A stretch of DNA of 64,000 bases from Dysidea avara. Lineage: Eukaryota > Porifera > Demospongiae > Dictyoceratida > Dysideidae. Shown piece by piece: positions 24,401 to 55,081 of this stretch. The DNA is taken from contig NC_089276.1 of the NCBI RefSeq assembly GCF_963678975.1, forward strand, positions 6,349,098 to 6,413,097, in the 5' to 3' direction. The notes under the pieces are model-generated. The model was not told the origin of the DNA. It made no database searches and saw only the letters and a list, made by a program, of their open reading frames with translations. Both the position numbers and the translations under genes were made by a program. The first letter of the stretch is position 1; every line of letters begins with the position of its first letter.

Positions 24401-27400
24401 ACAGCATATCCCCACTTTTGTGCAAAAGATTATATACTTGATGATGTACAAGAGGAAATATTGATGTAAGAAAAGTCAAAAAAGTCGACAAACCCATACA
24501 CACACTTCAGTTGACGAACATCATAAAAATCATACTCACTTTTTCATGAATGATGAATTCATACTGATTCAAAGCTTTCTGTCATACGATACCCTGCACA
24601 CACTAGATGCTAGTGTATATCTCGAGTTAACTACTACTGTATAATATACACACAGATCCTGATAAAGTTAGTACAGGAGAGTTGGCCTATACACTACACA
24701 AACCTCACCTGGAGCTACTCTGGCAGTACACATGCAAGTTGACTAAGGGAAGACCTGCCTTGTGTATGACCTGGAACAAGTTGAACATGGTGAGCCTTTG
24801 ACCTTGGGTGGAGTAAATATTTCAATTTTAAGACTGTAGACTATATTTTTTGTTTATTTTTTACTTATTTAGGACATTTTGGCAGTTGGTTATGGCACAA
24901 AGAAGAGTGGCACATTTATGGAGTCTGAGGGTCTGATATGTTGTTGGTCACTGAAGAATCTTGAGGTGTGTTGGGATATTGAATGAATAACCTTATGGTA
25001 CACTGTATGTCTGTGGATTGAAGTCAGATTTCATGATTATCAGTTGCTGTGACTGTTCAATTGGAGTATATTAGCCTGAGAATTATCAACTTTCAAATTT
25101 ATTTTTGAAGAATTTAAAGCATCATTGTGAAATCCTTTTATATGCTATGAACACATTGTCCATACGGAACTAGTTTCTTGTGTATCTTTCTTACAGCATC
25201 CTGAGAGGATCTTCAGAGCATCTAGTCCGGTCACTTCATTGTCATTCTCCATCAACAATCCCAACCTGTTAGCTGTGAGTGTGTATATGACCTATTTGGT
25301 TATTGTGGGAATGTGTGTCAATAGTAGTGGTGGTATCAGGAGTAGAGCTGGGCAATAGTGAAATTGTCACAAAACAATTGATAGTAATGAAACTATCGAG
25401 ATAGCAATATGTATCACGATAGTACAGGTAGTTGTATGATAACACACTGTAAAGTGAGCAGTATGTTTCGCTTAATACTCCTTTCTTGTGGAGAAGCAAG
25501 CTCATGGCACAAGAATAGAAGTGTTTAGTAGTAATTTATAGGTATTACATGCCCATCACAATACGATTTAACAAAAAAAAAAATCACAATATTCAATGTT
25601 GCCCAGAAAGTGCTACAAGGGGTGCTTGTGGCAGAATTTGGAGTTTCTGGTAGACATGTGGTGGTATATTTGAAGTTTATTGTAGGATCTAAAACCTCCA
25701 CCACAAAACTACCCCACTACATACTGTAACAGTTTAGTTGTTCGTCACTTACAGACTTACAGATTTATCATCCTATTACAGGCTGGCCTGTTTGATGGTA
25801 CAGTGGCCATCTATAATGTGAGGAGTACCAACCCTGACTCTGCCCTGGACAGTAGGTGAGTGTAATGTATACACTGGGGTTTTTTTGCCACCTCCACCAT
25901 TGAAAATATTCTGTCATATTTCCAAAGATGCTTGAATTAAAAATTAAATAATGAGGAGTGTTTGATAGACGTACACAGAAGGATATAGCATTCTGCTATA
26001 TTCTGATAACTGTTATATCAGGCTGATAAACAAATACAATAGTATAGACTACAATTGTACAGAGTGTGCTCTAAATTCAGTCACAAAGTTAAAGCGTGAA
26101 ACTGTTATAATAATGATGGTTGGCATTGTAATCTTGTCTGTTGCTGGGAGGAATACACAGGTGCCCTTAAGGTTACGGAATAGTTTAAAATGCGTTGGCG
26201 GAACAAATTACAAAACCTGCTTTAAACCAAGCAGGGATAAATAATTTCAACAACTATGTTGTGTTAGCAATACAACTAATTGTGCTTGTTTGTTTTTACT
26301 ACAGAACAATGACTGTTCTTGGGTGTGTGGTCCACAATAGAGCGATGTTTTATAAAAACGCGCCGCCAAAAACCAGACTAACAGATTGCTGAATCCTTAT
26401 AATTTCAACACAAGTGACTAAACAACTAAAATATCTAGGTCCTGTGGAAGCGATTTTTTAAGTTACTGGTAGTATAGACGTTTTATTGAACTTTTAGTAG
26501 TTTTTTCGAGTGAAACAAGCTCTTTGAAGGCTTGTATCTGAGTCACTGGGAAGAAACACGCCAAAAACGCTTCCACAGGACCTAATAAATTTAATATACA
26601 GTATCACTATGCCCCAGAAATGCCAATAGAGCCTACAGCTTTTGCTGTATTTGGCGGCGGAAAAACATGGTAGTGACAGCCGGAGCTGAGCGATGTACGG
26701 GCTGGCTTACTTGTGTTACTACAACAAATTGTAGTGTTCCACCTGTCTCAAACTACACTGTAGCTACATAAAAACATTAAATATGAAGGGCTTCACCTTC
26801 ATTTAAAACTTTTCACGCTGCTAGATTGGTTTCATGGGCTTCTCAAAAAGTATCGATAGGCATTCAAAATTTTGAATGATTGCCCGTGACTATACCGTAA
26901 CCTTAAACATGTATATCTGTATGTGATGCTTGCTGATACATAAGCTGTTTTAATTATCAGTGCACCTTTACAGTCCAAAAGTGTTGATATTAATGTTAAA
27001 GGTTACAATGATCAATATTTCTTTACAGGGATGCAGCTCAGAAGCACTCAGGTCCAGTGTGGCAGGTGGAATGGGTGGAGAAGGAACGTTCTATGGGAGA
27101 GGACAAGTCTGAAGTGCTGGTCTCCATTGGGGCAGATGGCCGCCTCACACAGTGGTCAATACGCAAGGGATTTGATAGTATCAGCTTGATGAGGCTCAAA
27201 CGGGTCCTTCAGCCGGCTCCAGTATCAGAGAAGAAGACATCAGTGATGAACACTACCTCAACTAGAAGTAAACATTCACAACAGCAGCAACAACAACACC
27301 AGTCACACAGCGGGGAGGCCATTATCACTACCTACTCTCCTGGACTGTCATTTAATTTCTACTTACCAGATACAAACATGTATGATGTCAACTATGGTGT

Positions 27401-27849
27401 TCTTGCACATTTGTATTTTACCCAGTGGTAGTGACTGTACTATTAGAGTGTTATTGTATTTGTTATTCTTGTAGCTACCTTGCAGCCACAGAAGATGGGT
27501 TAATACACAAGTGCTCATGTTCCTACAATGAACAATACCTTGACACTTATGAGGGACACACTGTAAGTTATCTGTGTATCGAGTACACACTTAACAGTAT
27601 GCAGAGTTACTTCCTTGGCCTAAGTGCCTTGATCACTGTGGGAAGTTTGAACTCTTCTCAATAACATACACTGTAGGAGTTGTAATGTTTTTTTCTTCCT
27701 CCAGGGTCCAGTTTACAAGGTCACATGGTCACCATTTGTATCAGACTTGTTCCTAACTTGTAGTGCTGACTGGACTACAAGACTGTGGCATCAAGATAAT
27801 ACCTCCCCTATATTGACCTTCCATTCTGCACAGGTAGAGAGAGAGAGAG

Positions 27850-27940
<91 letters not shown>

Positions 27941-29459
27941 TGGTGTGTGTGTGGTGTGTGTGTGTGGTGTGTGTGTGTGTGTGTGGTGTGTGTGTGTGTG
28001 TGATACTCTTGTCTTGTCTGTCTATATAAAACTGCAATACAACAATGTGTGCCATTACAGAAAGCCATTTATGATGTCAGTTGGTGTACGTGGAACTCAA
28101 CAATCTTTGGTTGTGTTTGTGAAGGAAGAGTAGAGATATGGGACCTCACACACAGCGTGTAAGCCAGCCACTTGAGATACACACATTAGCATTAAAAGCT
28201 ACAAAACTGGCACTGCAGTAGGTATCTGAGGTGTCAATCCAGATCATTTTTTATGATTTCTTAGTGGGAGAAATGTTTCTTAAAATTTCCTTTATTATAC
28301 ATGTTGCAAGTGCTTAATGTTTTGTATCAACAAACATCATTTTGTTGGTGCCAGGAAGCAATTCAATATAATCAGTATTTAAAGTATCACTGTTGTCACA
28401 GGCTGGACCCATTTGTAGTACATCGTCCAGTCAGTGGTCAAGGTGTACAACACACTTGTATAAAGTTTACTGGTAATGCTGAGGTGAGTGTGTGTGTATG
28501 CGTGCGTGTGTCCCTAGGCTCCCTACAGTGTGACATGTGTCTACATCTCTTATCTCTGGATTTTTCTGCCACCAAATACCACAGCAACTGCTGTATTAAG
28601 TTATGTGTGTTAACTTGTCAGTGTCTTTGATTTTTGCAGTTATACAAACACTTTAATAGTCCCCAAAGATAGCTGAGTTTCTACTATACATGATTTCATG
28701 TGGTGTATACATTATGTATTGTATGATGATACTACTCTACCCCCACCATATACAGATCATAATAGTAGGGGACGAGGAAGGTAACATTAATGTCTATCAA
28801 CTGAAGAAGATGAATGCAGCACCTGAGAACCAGGTAAGTATCATCACCTGTTTGTGTGTTTAAAATGGAGGATCACACATTTTATGCTTTTTTTATAGAT
28901 CTCTAGTGTGTATGTTGTATTAGAGTAATTTAGAAATACAGCAGTGTACTGACTGTTCTATTAGAGATATTAGACATTGGGATTCACAGGTGTTTCCTTT
29001 GTTATAAATTGTGGGGTCAAAATTTTGTGATCTTAAAGGTGCTTTGTAATAACTTCTTTGGGAAATCAAGACATAACATCTAATGGTTTATTCTACACAC
29101 AATATAGATTGGAGCTCTATTATCATGTATCAAGACGAACACTGATAACAGCTGAACAATGCCAACTCTGTCATCACCAACTGACTTGTAACTTGTGTGT
29201 GTGTACTGCAACCCATTATCACTTTGTACCCTGTATATATGACTGTGTACCACAATCACTGTGTAATATTTTAAAACTTATTTTGCTTGATCTACTATAG
29301 TACAACCCGAAACTTGAAAAACTACAGGCCTGGCTTCGTGTAGTAACAGATTTGTCAACCCTGAAGCTAATTGATTTAGATGTGTCTGTTGTACCGATAA
29401 TGGGATTGGTTATCAGAAAACCTTTATGTCTTTTTGAATATATCAGATTAGCACCATGA
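21479..29459 (+). CDS. DNAI4: Axonemal dynein intermediate chain 4 (WDR78)
   Basis: WD-repeat intermediate chain of an inner-arm axonemal dynein, the animal counterpart of Chlamydomonas IC138. Exons: 21479-21522, 21572-21770, 21924-21991, 22091-22130, 22226-22296, 22438-22544, 22714-22772, 22825-22944, 23028-23135, 23267-23348, 23629-23754, 23996-24138, 24191-24293, 24656-24789, 24873-24965, 25197-25274, 25782-25855, 27029-27379, 27475-27562, 27705-27833, 28061-28158, 28402-28483, 28756-28833, 29301-29459. All phases agree: 877 residues (human 848). The disordered Ser-rich N-terminus is followed by the family signature ETDTIWMLDIPGTWV, NDRFVPREMQT and TTWDMYDTYEAL; then WD repeats, e.g. LLAAGLFDGTVAIYNVR, VLVSIGADGRLTQWSIRK, LFLTCSADWTTRLW, GCVCEGRVEIWDL, IIIVGDEEGNINVYQL. 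A His/Gln run sits near residue 640. The final exon diverges from human and is least certain. Confidence 0.92.
25343..25607. mobile_element. Eroded hAT-like MITE
   Basis: The left end TAGAGCTGGGCAATAGTG matches the hAT-like ends elsewhere in the window. The right end, read in reverse complement, is TTTCTGGGCAACA, so the right terminus has diverged. The interior again has CACGATAGT/ATCGAGATAG steps. It lies in the DNAI4 intron 25275-25781. Confidence 0.55.
26167..26906. mobile_element. 740-bp element with TTAA-bounded 18-bp inverted repeats
   Basis: The left end is TTAAGGTTACGGAATAGT and the reverse complement of the right end is TTAAGGTTACGGTATAGT, 17 of 18 identical. The TTAA at both edges fits a piggyBac-type target, although TTAA could also be part of the repeat. 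A second, inner inverted pair, TAGGTCCTGTGGAAGCG and CGCTTCCACAGGACCTA, lies at about 26,437 and 26,570. It sits in the DNAI4 intron 25856-27028. No transposase frame is present. Confidence 0.7.
27834..28003 (+). repeat. GA then TG microsatellite at a DNAI4 donor site
   Basis: The intron after 27833 starts gtagagagagagagagag and then runs into (TG)n with TGG interruptions. It is another plus-strand TG tract directly behind a 5' splice site. Confidence 0.92.
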
Positions 29460-29780
29460 GGAAAAAACAAGATATATTTTCAATTGCAAGTTTGCATGAA
29501 TCCTCCTACTTAATCTGAAACACTGAAATGTGTGCACTGTTGCCACTGCACACTTAATTTTTAAACAAAATTTCTAAAATAGCTGCACATTAAATCAGCA
29601 AAATCTCATCACTGCCCTTACAAGAAGTCCCATGCACATACAACCCATGAACAACTGTTTGACCAAATTTTTCATGTATAAAATAAATATGACACTACAA
29701 AATTCATAACACACAAAGTTCATAGCTGTGCATATATACAAAGTCAATAATGAAATTTGTACAATCAAATCAAAAAACTT
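29460..29780. other. Convergent 3' region between DNAI4 and the first Syk-like gene
   Basis: This 321-bp stretch should contain both 3' UTRs. A plus-strand AATAAA at 29682-29687, 223 nt after the DNAI4 stop, is a plausible DNAI4 poly(A) signal. No clear minus-strand signal was seen for the kinase gene. No other feature was found. Confidence 0.5.
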
Positions 29781-43459
<13,679 letters not shown>

Positions 43460-43870
43460 TGTATATTTCCAGACTATTTTGTCTCTGACGAGGTCTTTGT
43501 ACCTTATCCAGGTCACAATACCGTTCTTATCGTCATATAATTATATGTAGCATTCAGAGATGTACAAAACTTATAAACACTGGTCACCACTTACATCAAC
43601 CCGTGAACAATAGTTATAGCTAAACCATTAGGTAGTCCTCAGTGGGTGTGGATTAAATAGAGCGTGGCGCGAAATTTAACTAACGCGAACAACTTCCAAC
43701 TGTGTAAGTTGCATAGTGCACGTAGATATACGGTGTAACAAATGTGTTGTGAACAATTATGAATCAATTGTAAACAATGGCATGACATAAATACAAATCA
43801 TCATTACAAAACCATCCATTAAAAATTGAAGAAAAGTTAAAAATGTTCATGAGAAAGAAGTGATCTAATG
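43460..43870 (-). promoter_or_regulatory. Intergenic region between the tandem kinases; promoter of copy A
   Basis: About 410 bp separates the copy B stop codon from the copy A start codon. It contains GGCGCGAAA at 43666-43674, which on the transcribed strand reads TTTCGCGCC, a consensus E2F-type site, about 210 bp upstream of the copy A ATG. No TATA box was identified. The same stretch must also hold the copy B 3' UTR. Confidence 0.4.
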
Positions 43871-48888
<5,018 letters not shown>

Positions 48889-49115
48889 TGTGTAACTCGT
48901 GCGAGAATTACAAGCATTTTATAAAAGTCTTTCTGCTTGCCTGTTTTATAGTTTCAGTCGAGGCCCTCCCTTGTCTGTTTTCTTTGGGGAAATGTCTATT
49001 TGCTTGAATCACGTGATCAGTACTTATCAAACACGTAGTTTTACGGACGCTCCAATTTGCTCACTTGCGTGTACTGTTGGCTGAAGGGGGTTGACTTTAT
49101 CACTGCTTGTTAAAG
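48889..49115. promoter_or_regulatory. Bidirectional promoter region, Syk copy B / TECR
   Basis: 227 bp separate the upstream copy B start codon and the TECR start codon, which diverge. An AATCACGTGATCAG palindromic block with the E-box CACGTG lies near 49,010-49,020. Another CACGTGATAAAG lies near 49,213 in TECR intron 1. No start sites can be placed from sequence alone. Confidence 0.4.
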
Positions 49116-51735
49116 ATGAAGGTGTGTAGTGTCTAATATCTGTATGTATGTGTATGGTGTATGGTTTAATAGGCATCTTGCATGTCTGTCTTGAGTTTCG
49201 TGACCTTTTGCATCACGTGATAAAGCCACGCCTTTACAAACACATTACACCTGAATTTTATTATCAAAAATGTGCTATGGAGGCCTGGCCATGGCCTATT
49301 ATAATCTGCATTTATATCCACTTCACCTAAATCTAATGTTTTTTGCTTAGGTTTATTAATAGTTCATCCACATCACCTTCCAGTCACAACTAGACGTCAT
49401 TTTCAGCTAAGGAAAACATTTTTCAGGTAGGAAAGTGTAAGAATAAGCTTTACGAAGGCTTTTGATAATCCTTGTAGTGACAGATAGCCTGCTGTTGCTA
49501 TGATTTTGGGTGCTTCCTTCAATAATTAATGACAAATGACCGCCTGCCTGCATCAAATTGAGGAAGTGGCTGATGAGAACTAATTTGCCTGGCCTTAAGT
49601 ACAGGACCAGTAGAGTAATCTGCATGTCAATGGTAGCTAAGCTACATTATCATTGCTATGGCACTAGTCAAGCCATATTTGGTGTTCCTCTTTGTAAGGT
49701 AATACTCACAACCTTTCATGGTGTTATCTCTTCTTACAACTTCAAGGTGATCACTTGATTAGCAAATATTTTATAAAGGGTTGGTCGGGCCTGAGAAACA
49801 AAATATTTAGTTGAAGTAGTCTTGTAATCTATGTCTGACCTTTAAATTATCCCTTTTAAAGAATTTGGTTACTTGGTTGTGTTCCCATTGCTCTGTCTCC
49901 CCACAGAGGCTTTTAGCTTAGTATACTAATGGAGGGGATGGATTGGAGCTGTCTATAGATACAGGTGAACTAATAGGTATCAATTATGCCTGTAAGCTAC
50001 AGCTAGCAGCCATGCGCAAGTAGGTATTCTGAAATGCATGAATGCTCTCAGTACTTTTATTAAGGAGAATGTATTTCAGTGCAATAGTTTCTTGCAGGTG
50101 AGTTTGTGATACTTAAAAGGCAAGAACAATTTTGCATGTGTCTGTGGATCTGCATCCCTACAAGAGAGCACATCAATTGCCTGTGTTTTGTACCTCATGC
50201 AATACCTTAGGCCACCAGGTACAATTTACAGCGGTCCTAATATAGATATGAGTAGATTTGTTTCCTGTGGCTAATTAGGAAACACGTCACATGACCACCC
50301 AGCCCATCCTAGACAAATTATAGTTTATCCGCAGAATAATGTAACTGCTTTTAATGTGGTAATGTTGTTTCTTGTTTTTCTTCCCTTTGTGACACTAGCT
50401 CAAACTTTGTTTGCACAATGTGTAACTACCCAATGACAATTCAATATTCAGGACACCTCCCTTGTATATGCATTGTAGAATTATGTCACCTCTGTAATGG
50501 ACTCCTTGTGTTGCCCACTTTGTGCTGTTCACAAAAAGTCACAATGTCAGTTTTGCTTGACAGGTTCATTTGGTACATGCAAAGAGCGGCAAGGACTTGG
50601 CCACCATTGATGATGTAAGCAATTGTGTGTGTGTTTGTAAATTGTATGGTGCTATGATCTGACTTGTTTTTTTATAGCTAGAGCTAGCTTGAAAAAATCA
50701 ACAGTATACATACATACAATAACATCATGGCTTAACATTTAATTATAAAGAAAAAAATAACTGTTTTTGTTTTCATGCAAATGAACGTGACAATGCTAAC
50801 ATGTGTATCATGTAGTTGAATCCTTCATCATACATCATTGAAGTGAAGAAGAAATACCAGAAAATCAGTAAGAGTAGTATGATAAACAGTAGCGTCTTCT
50901 AGTTGTGTGCTGTGTGTGGTGACTGCTTTAAACTGTGATGGGGAAAATCTAAAACAGAGTTACAATGTGTAGTATTTTACTGCTTGACTGTTTATTTGGT
51001 ATGGCTGTCTGATTTCTATGAAAGAATTTTGAATTTATTTGAGAGTGCTGCTTTGAATGTTAAGGAGCTAATACATATATGAGGGACGAATTTGCTAGGA
51101 GTGTTATTTGTACATGACCAACTAACCTGTATAGTTGTGCTGGTAGCTGGTATGGTTTTTTTAGTAGAGATTGGATGTAGAGAGATACCAGCTCCTTAGA
51201 TACTTGCAAGTTATGTGGGGATCAGCCACCTGTAGTTTTGCATGGCCAGACATCTATCTCATATCCTCATTTTATTTGTAATGTCATTGGTCAGTGAGAG
51301 AAGGTCTGGTGAAATTTCGTTGACAAAGTCGTGCCAAAATTTGGTTCATTGGCTAGCTGTGTGTTGTTAGCATGGTAGAACATAAATTTTACTGCATAAC
51401 TTCTGATACTGTTGCTATGTACATAGCATTTTCTTGGCAAGAACAGTAAGGAGCTATGGTAACTATTTAACTGCAAACACAACTTTGTCCACCAGACCTG
51501 ACCCTATCTCACCAACCAATGATGTCCAAAAGAAAATGAAGAGGTGAAATAGCAGTCTGGCCACTCAAGACTAAGTCACCACCATTTGTTTCTCCATTCA
51601 ACAAAGTTTCATTGTTTTATTTCTATGTGCTTTATAGAGAAGCATCTTTACCCATCAAGGCAGGCATTAAAGAAAGGGACAACAAGAGGTTTGTTCCTTT
51701 GTGTCAGGGAACTCTTTTTACGTGTTTGTATGGTA

Positions 51736-51775
<40 letters not shown>

Positions 51776-54700
51776 TCTGTGTGTCTCTGTGTGTCTGTGT
51801 CTCTGTGTGTGTCTGTGTGTGTAGTGTAGTGTGCGTGTGCTTGTCTCCTTAACATTATGATTGATATTTATTAAACCTATTTTTCAGAGGATAAATTACT
51901 TGATGACAAAGACACGTTAGAGAAACACGGTATCAAAGATGGTGACAAACTTTATTTCAAGGACTTGGGACATCAAGTTGGCTACAGAACAGTAAGCATG
52001 TGTCCATTTCCTTATCCATGTATGACATGGGTGAGGTGAAGCAGACTGTGGTTTAAATGGCTGTGTAGTGTGGCAATATTTAGTTGTACTAGTATTACTG
52101 CAAATGGTGGTGCACTTGTTAGCTATAACCCTGCTTTAGATTATTGTTATACATAGTGTGTATAGTGTGTTCAGTTTATTGGTGTTAATGTCAACAGCTG
52201 TACTGTTACATTCATTTTCTGCAGGTGTTTCTGGCTGAATATGCTGGTCCACTGATTGCCTATCTGCTCTTCTACCTAAGACCCCCACTGGTGTACGGTG
52301 CAGCTGGTAGTGAGAAGCCAATAGCATCAGTTGTGCAGTAAGTGTGTGCTGATTATGGGTCATGTAACAATGCTGTTGGATACTGTCTATTGGGGGTATA
52401 AAATATAGCGATAGATGCTATTTTTAGCAGTCAAAGGGAAATAAACTTTGAACTTTTGCGCTACAAGTATGTATGAACCAGCAGTAACATAAGTCTGCAA
52501 TTAACTTTTGATGATATGCAATATTTACATTTAATCAAAACTGTACATTCTCCTTATAACCTACTGTCAAGAAGAATGATCAACTTTTATCACCATAGAG
52601 CCAACCTGTATCATAAACAATGCTAGTAAAGGAAGCCTCATGTCACAAAATAGAGATGAGTGACTGTTACAGGGGTGGATCCAGGAGCTGAGGGGAGGGG
52701 CACAAACAGGCTACGTTGTAAGTGGTTGGGGAGAGCAGATTCTCTTGTTAGTTGCTGCATTTTTTGAAGCAGCAAATAATCACCTCTTAATAGTGATTTG
52801 GCCTTTGCAAATGGTTGTAAAGTCTTAAAAGCTGTTTAAAAGGCTATGAATGTCTTGAAAAACAGCAACACGATAATTATTTTTAGAGGCACTTGGTGCG
52901 CACAAAGGTGCTGAGTGATAATTTTACAGTTAGTTTGACTTTGGTTCACTTTGGTTTCAGGTGAATTAGTAATAAATGCTAGTAAAATGTGCATATACTT
53001 TGACTTTGGTCTTTAGTATTTTAATTAAAAGAAGTATGGTATGGCTTAGCGAGGGGGGGGTTTGACCCAAATGCCCCATCCTGGATCCTCCATTGTGTTA
53101 AACCTAAAGGCATTCAACTAATACACAGAATACAATTAATCACACAATTGTGATTAACTGTAATCACCTACAATTGTATGCAATCGCACAGCCCTATTAC
53201 GCTTGGCACATGTGTGTGCCATCTTTTACTTTACTTAGCTTGACGTTTCTTTCATAATGCTTAGTGATGTACTACTCTTTAACGTAACGTGAGCATTGCA
53301 AAGTCATGCACAGAAGTTTTGTCATTTAATTGCTAAAGTAAATGGAAAAACCTGTTGTTGTACCTGACAAGCGTGTGTTCTATTAGAGTGTTTGACAATC
53401 AATTTTGATGTGTGCAATTGCGCATGCAGTGAGGTGTACACATACAGTGCTAAGTCTCCAATACTCAGCAACAGAGCAATGGGCCAGTGGAAATGATGAA
53501 CTCAGTAGTTTTTTAATGTATTGGCTAGTCCTAAAGGAGGGAAAGTGTAAATAGACACATGTGTTTTTTTACCACACATAAAATATGTAAAACGATATGT
53601 AAAATGCATTGCTTTGTTTATATCCATTGTGTTGTTTTACATGTAGTCTTGCTGCAATTTGCTGGTCCTTCCACTACATCAAGAGGTTACTAGAGACGGT
53701 GTTTGTTCACCGATTCTCTCATGCCACCATGCCTATAGCTAACCTCTTCCGGGTAAGTGTCTCATCTCTTTACTGTATTCACCATTTTACATGATATGTA
53801 TTACAGAACTGTGGTTACTACTGGTGAGGGCTATATCTGTTAGTGTGTGTATTGTGTAATAAGATGTGGTTATAGGAGTTTTGGAGCATTTATTTCATAC
53901 TTCATCAATCATCCACTGTATACCCCACCATGTGAGTGAACTATCTTTGGGACCTCAAGAACTGTCCTTTTAGAATGGTGTCCTGGTAGAGTTGTATTAC
54001 TAAGTGTATATGTTATGAAGTAGCAGATGTCCTGATTATTAGAGTGTCCACATTTCAGAGGTGTCCTCTTTGAGTGTGGTCCACTTGTCAGTATATAATA
54101 CAGCTACTTCATTGTACTGCAGGTTATGGAACACCACAGATCTATGGTGCACTAGTGTTGTTCCTGATATGTGAATATGGTAACTACTCCATCCATACTG
54201 CTCTCAGGGACTTGCGACCTCCAGGTGAGTGATGTGCGACTGTTGGTATAATTATATCAAGGGTAGTGATTAGGCCTGTGGTAGTTACAACCAGAATCTG
54301 GACTCAACATTTGACCATTGGATCGACTAGCTCTTTGATTATTTATTTTAATGCCCTAACTACACAGTTGTACATTGAAAGTTTGTGTAGTTTTGTGAAG
54401 CTGCTGCACCGATCAAATTGTTCTAACAGCACAACAGTGTCAAACTCTAGAATTTAATTAATAATGGTGTCTAAGAAATTTTCATCAAATTTTTGTTACC
54501 ATCACAGGCTCCAAAGGAAAGAAGATACCATATGCTACTGGTAACCCGATGACGATACTGTATAACTTTGTCAGCTGTCCAAACTACACCTATGAGACTG
54601 GTGCATGGCTGGCATTTGCCATCATGACACAGTGTCTACCAGGTAAGAATATGCTTCATTTAATGCTCACCATCACCTTATTTTGTAACCATCCAGTTGT

Positions 54701-54824
54701 GTTCTTCATGCTGGCTGGTTTCTACCAGATGGCAGTGTGGGCAAAGGGTAAACACCGCAACTACAAGAAGGAATTTTCTGACTATCCAAAAGGAAGAAAA
54801 GCCATTGTGCCATTCCTGCTGTAA
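49116..54824 (+). CDS. TECR: Very-long-chain enoyl-CoA reductase (TECR)
   Basis: ER membrane enzyme for the last step of the very-long-chain fatty acid elongation cycle, NADPH-dependent reduction of trans-2,3-enoyl-CoA. Exons: 49116-49121, 50564-50614, 50816-50867, 51638-51688, 51888-51991, 52225-52337, 53647-53752, 53807-53823, 53876-53931, 54123-54224, 54508-54642, 54697-54824; all phases agree, 306 residues (human 308). The first exon codes only Met-Lys, as at the human N-terminus. Residues about 1-80 form the ubiquitin-like domain ([12 protein letters not shown] ... [14 protein letters not shown]). The membrane part has [69 protein letters not shown] and the ending [11 protein letters not shown]. 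The HYIKR lysine-arginine pair and the C-terminal tyrosines correspond to residues implicated in catalysis in yeast Tsc13. One exon is only 17 nt. Confidence 0.95.
51738..51835 (+). repeat. TG/TCTG microsatellite in TECR intron 4
   Basis: (GT)n followed by GTGTCTCT and GTGTCTGT variants, starting about 50 nt after the 5' splice site at 51,688. Confidence 0.9.
52672..53093. mobile_element. Inverted-repeat element with GGATCCAGG ends
   Basis: The left end is AGGGGTGGATCCAGGAGC and the right end, reverse-complemented, is AATGGAGGATCCAGGATG. G-rich (GGGGAGGGGC) and GGGGGGGGTTTGACCC blocks lie just inside the ends. Size is about 420 bp, in TECR intron 52338-53646. The flanks TGTTAC and TGTTAA are suggestive but not a clear duplication. 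Confidence 0.55.
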
Positions 54825-54890
54825 CCTCTTCCTAGCTAGGCTAGCTGGTTATGTTGTGTTACATGTACAACATTCATGTTTCTTTGAAAT

Positions 54891-54896
54891 AATAAA
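54891..54896 (+). terminator. TECR poly(A) signal
   Basis: AATAAA lies 67 nt downstream of the TECR stop codon, a usual distance for a short 3' UTR, and before the convergent filamin gene ends at 55,082. Confidence 0.7.
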
Positions 54897-55081
54897 ACTA
54901 CTACATTACAGCATTAGTATTGTTACACAGTAAAGTGTGCTTATGTCATATTGGCTAAGGAGACAGAATTGTATACAGTACACTATTATAGCAATGAAAA
55001 AAACAAACTAAAAGTCTTTTTATAATAATATTCAGTTCAGAACAAACAGTTCAAGGTCGGTAAAGCTAAAATAAGAATTGT

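Noticed and set aside
43460..43516. Upstream in-frame ATG (MTWIRYKDLV) as the start of Syk copy A
   Set aside because: The extra residues have no counterpart in copy B, whereas the ATG at 43,459 lines up with copy B's MASTGWLDPAEEPW. It is kept only as an alternative.
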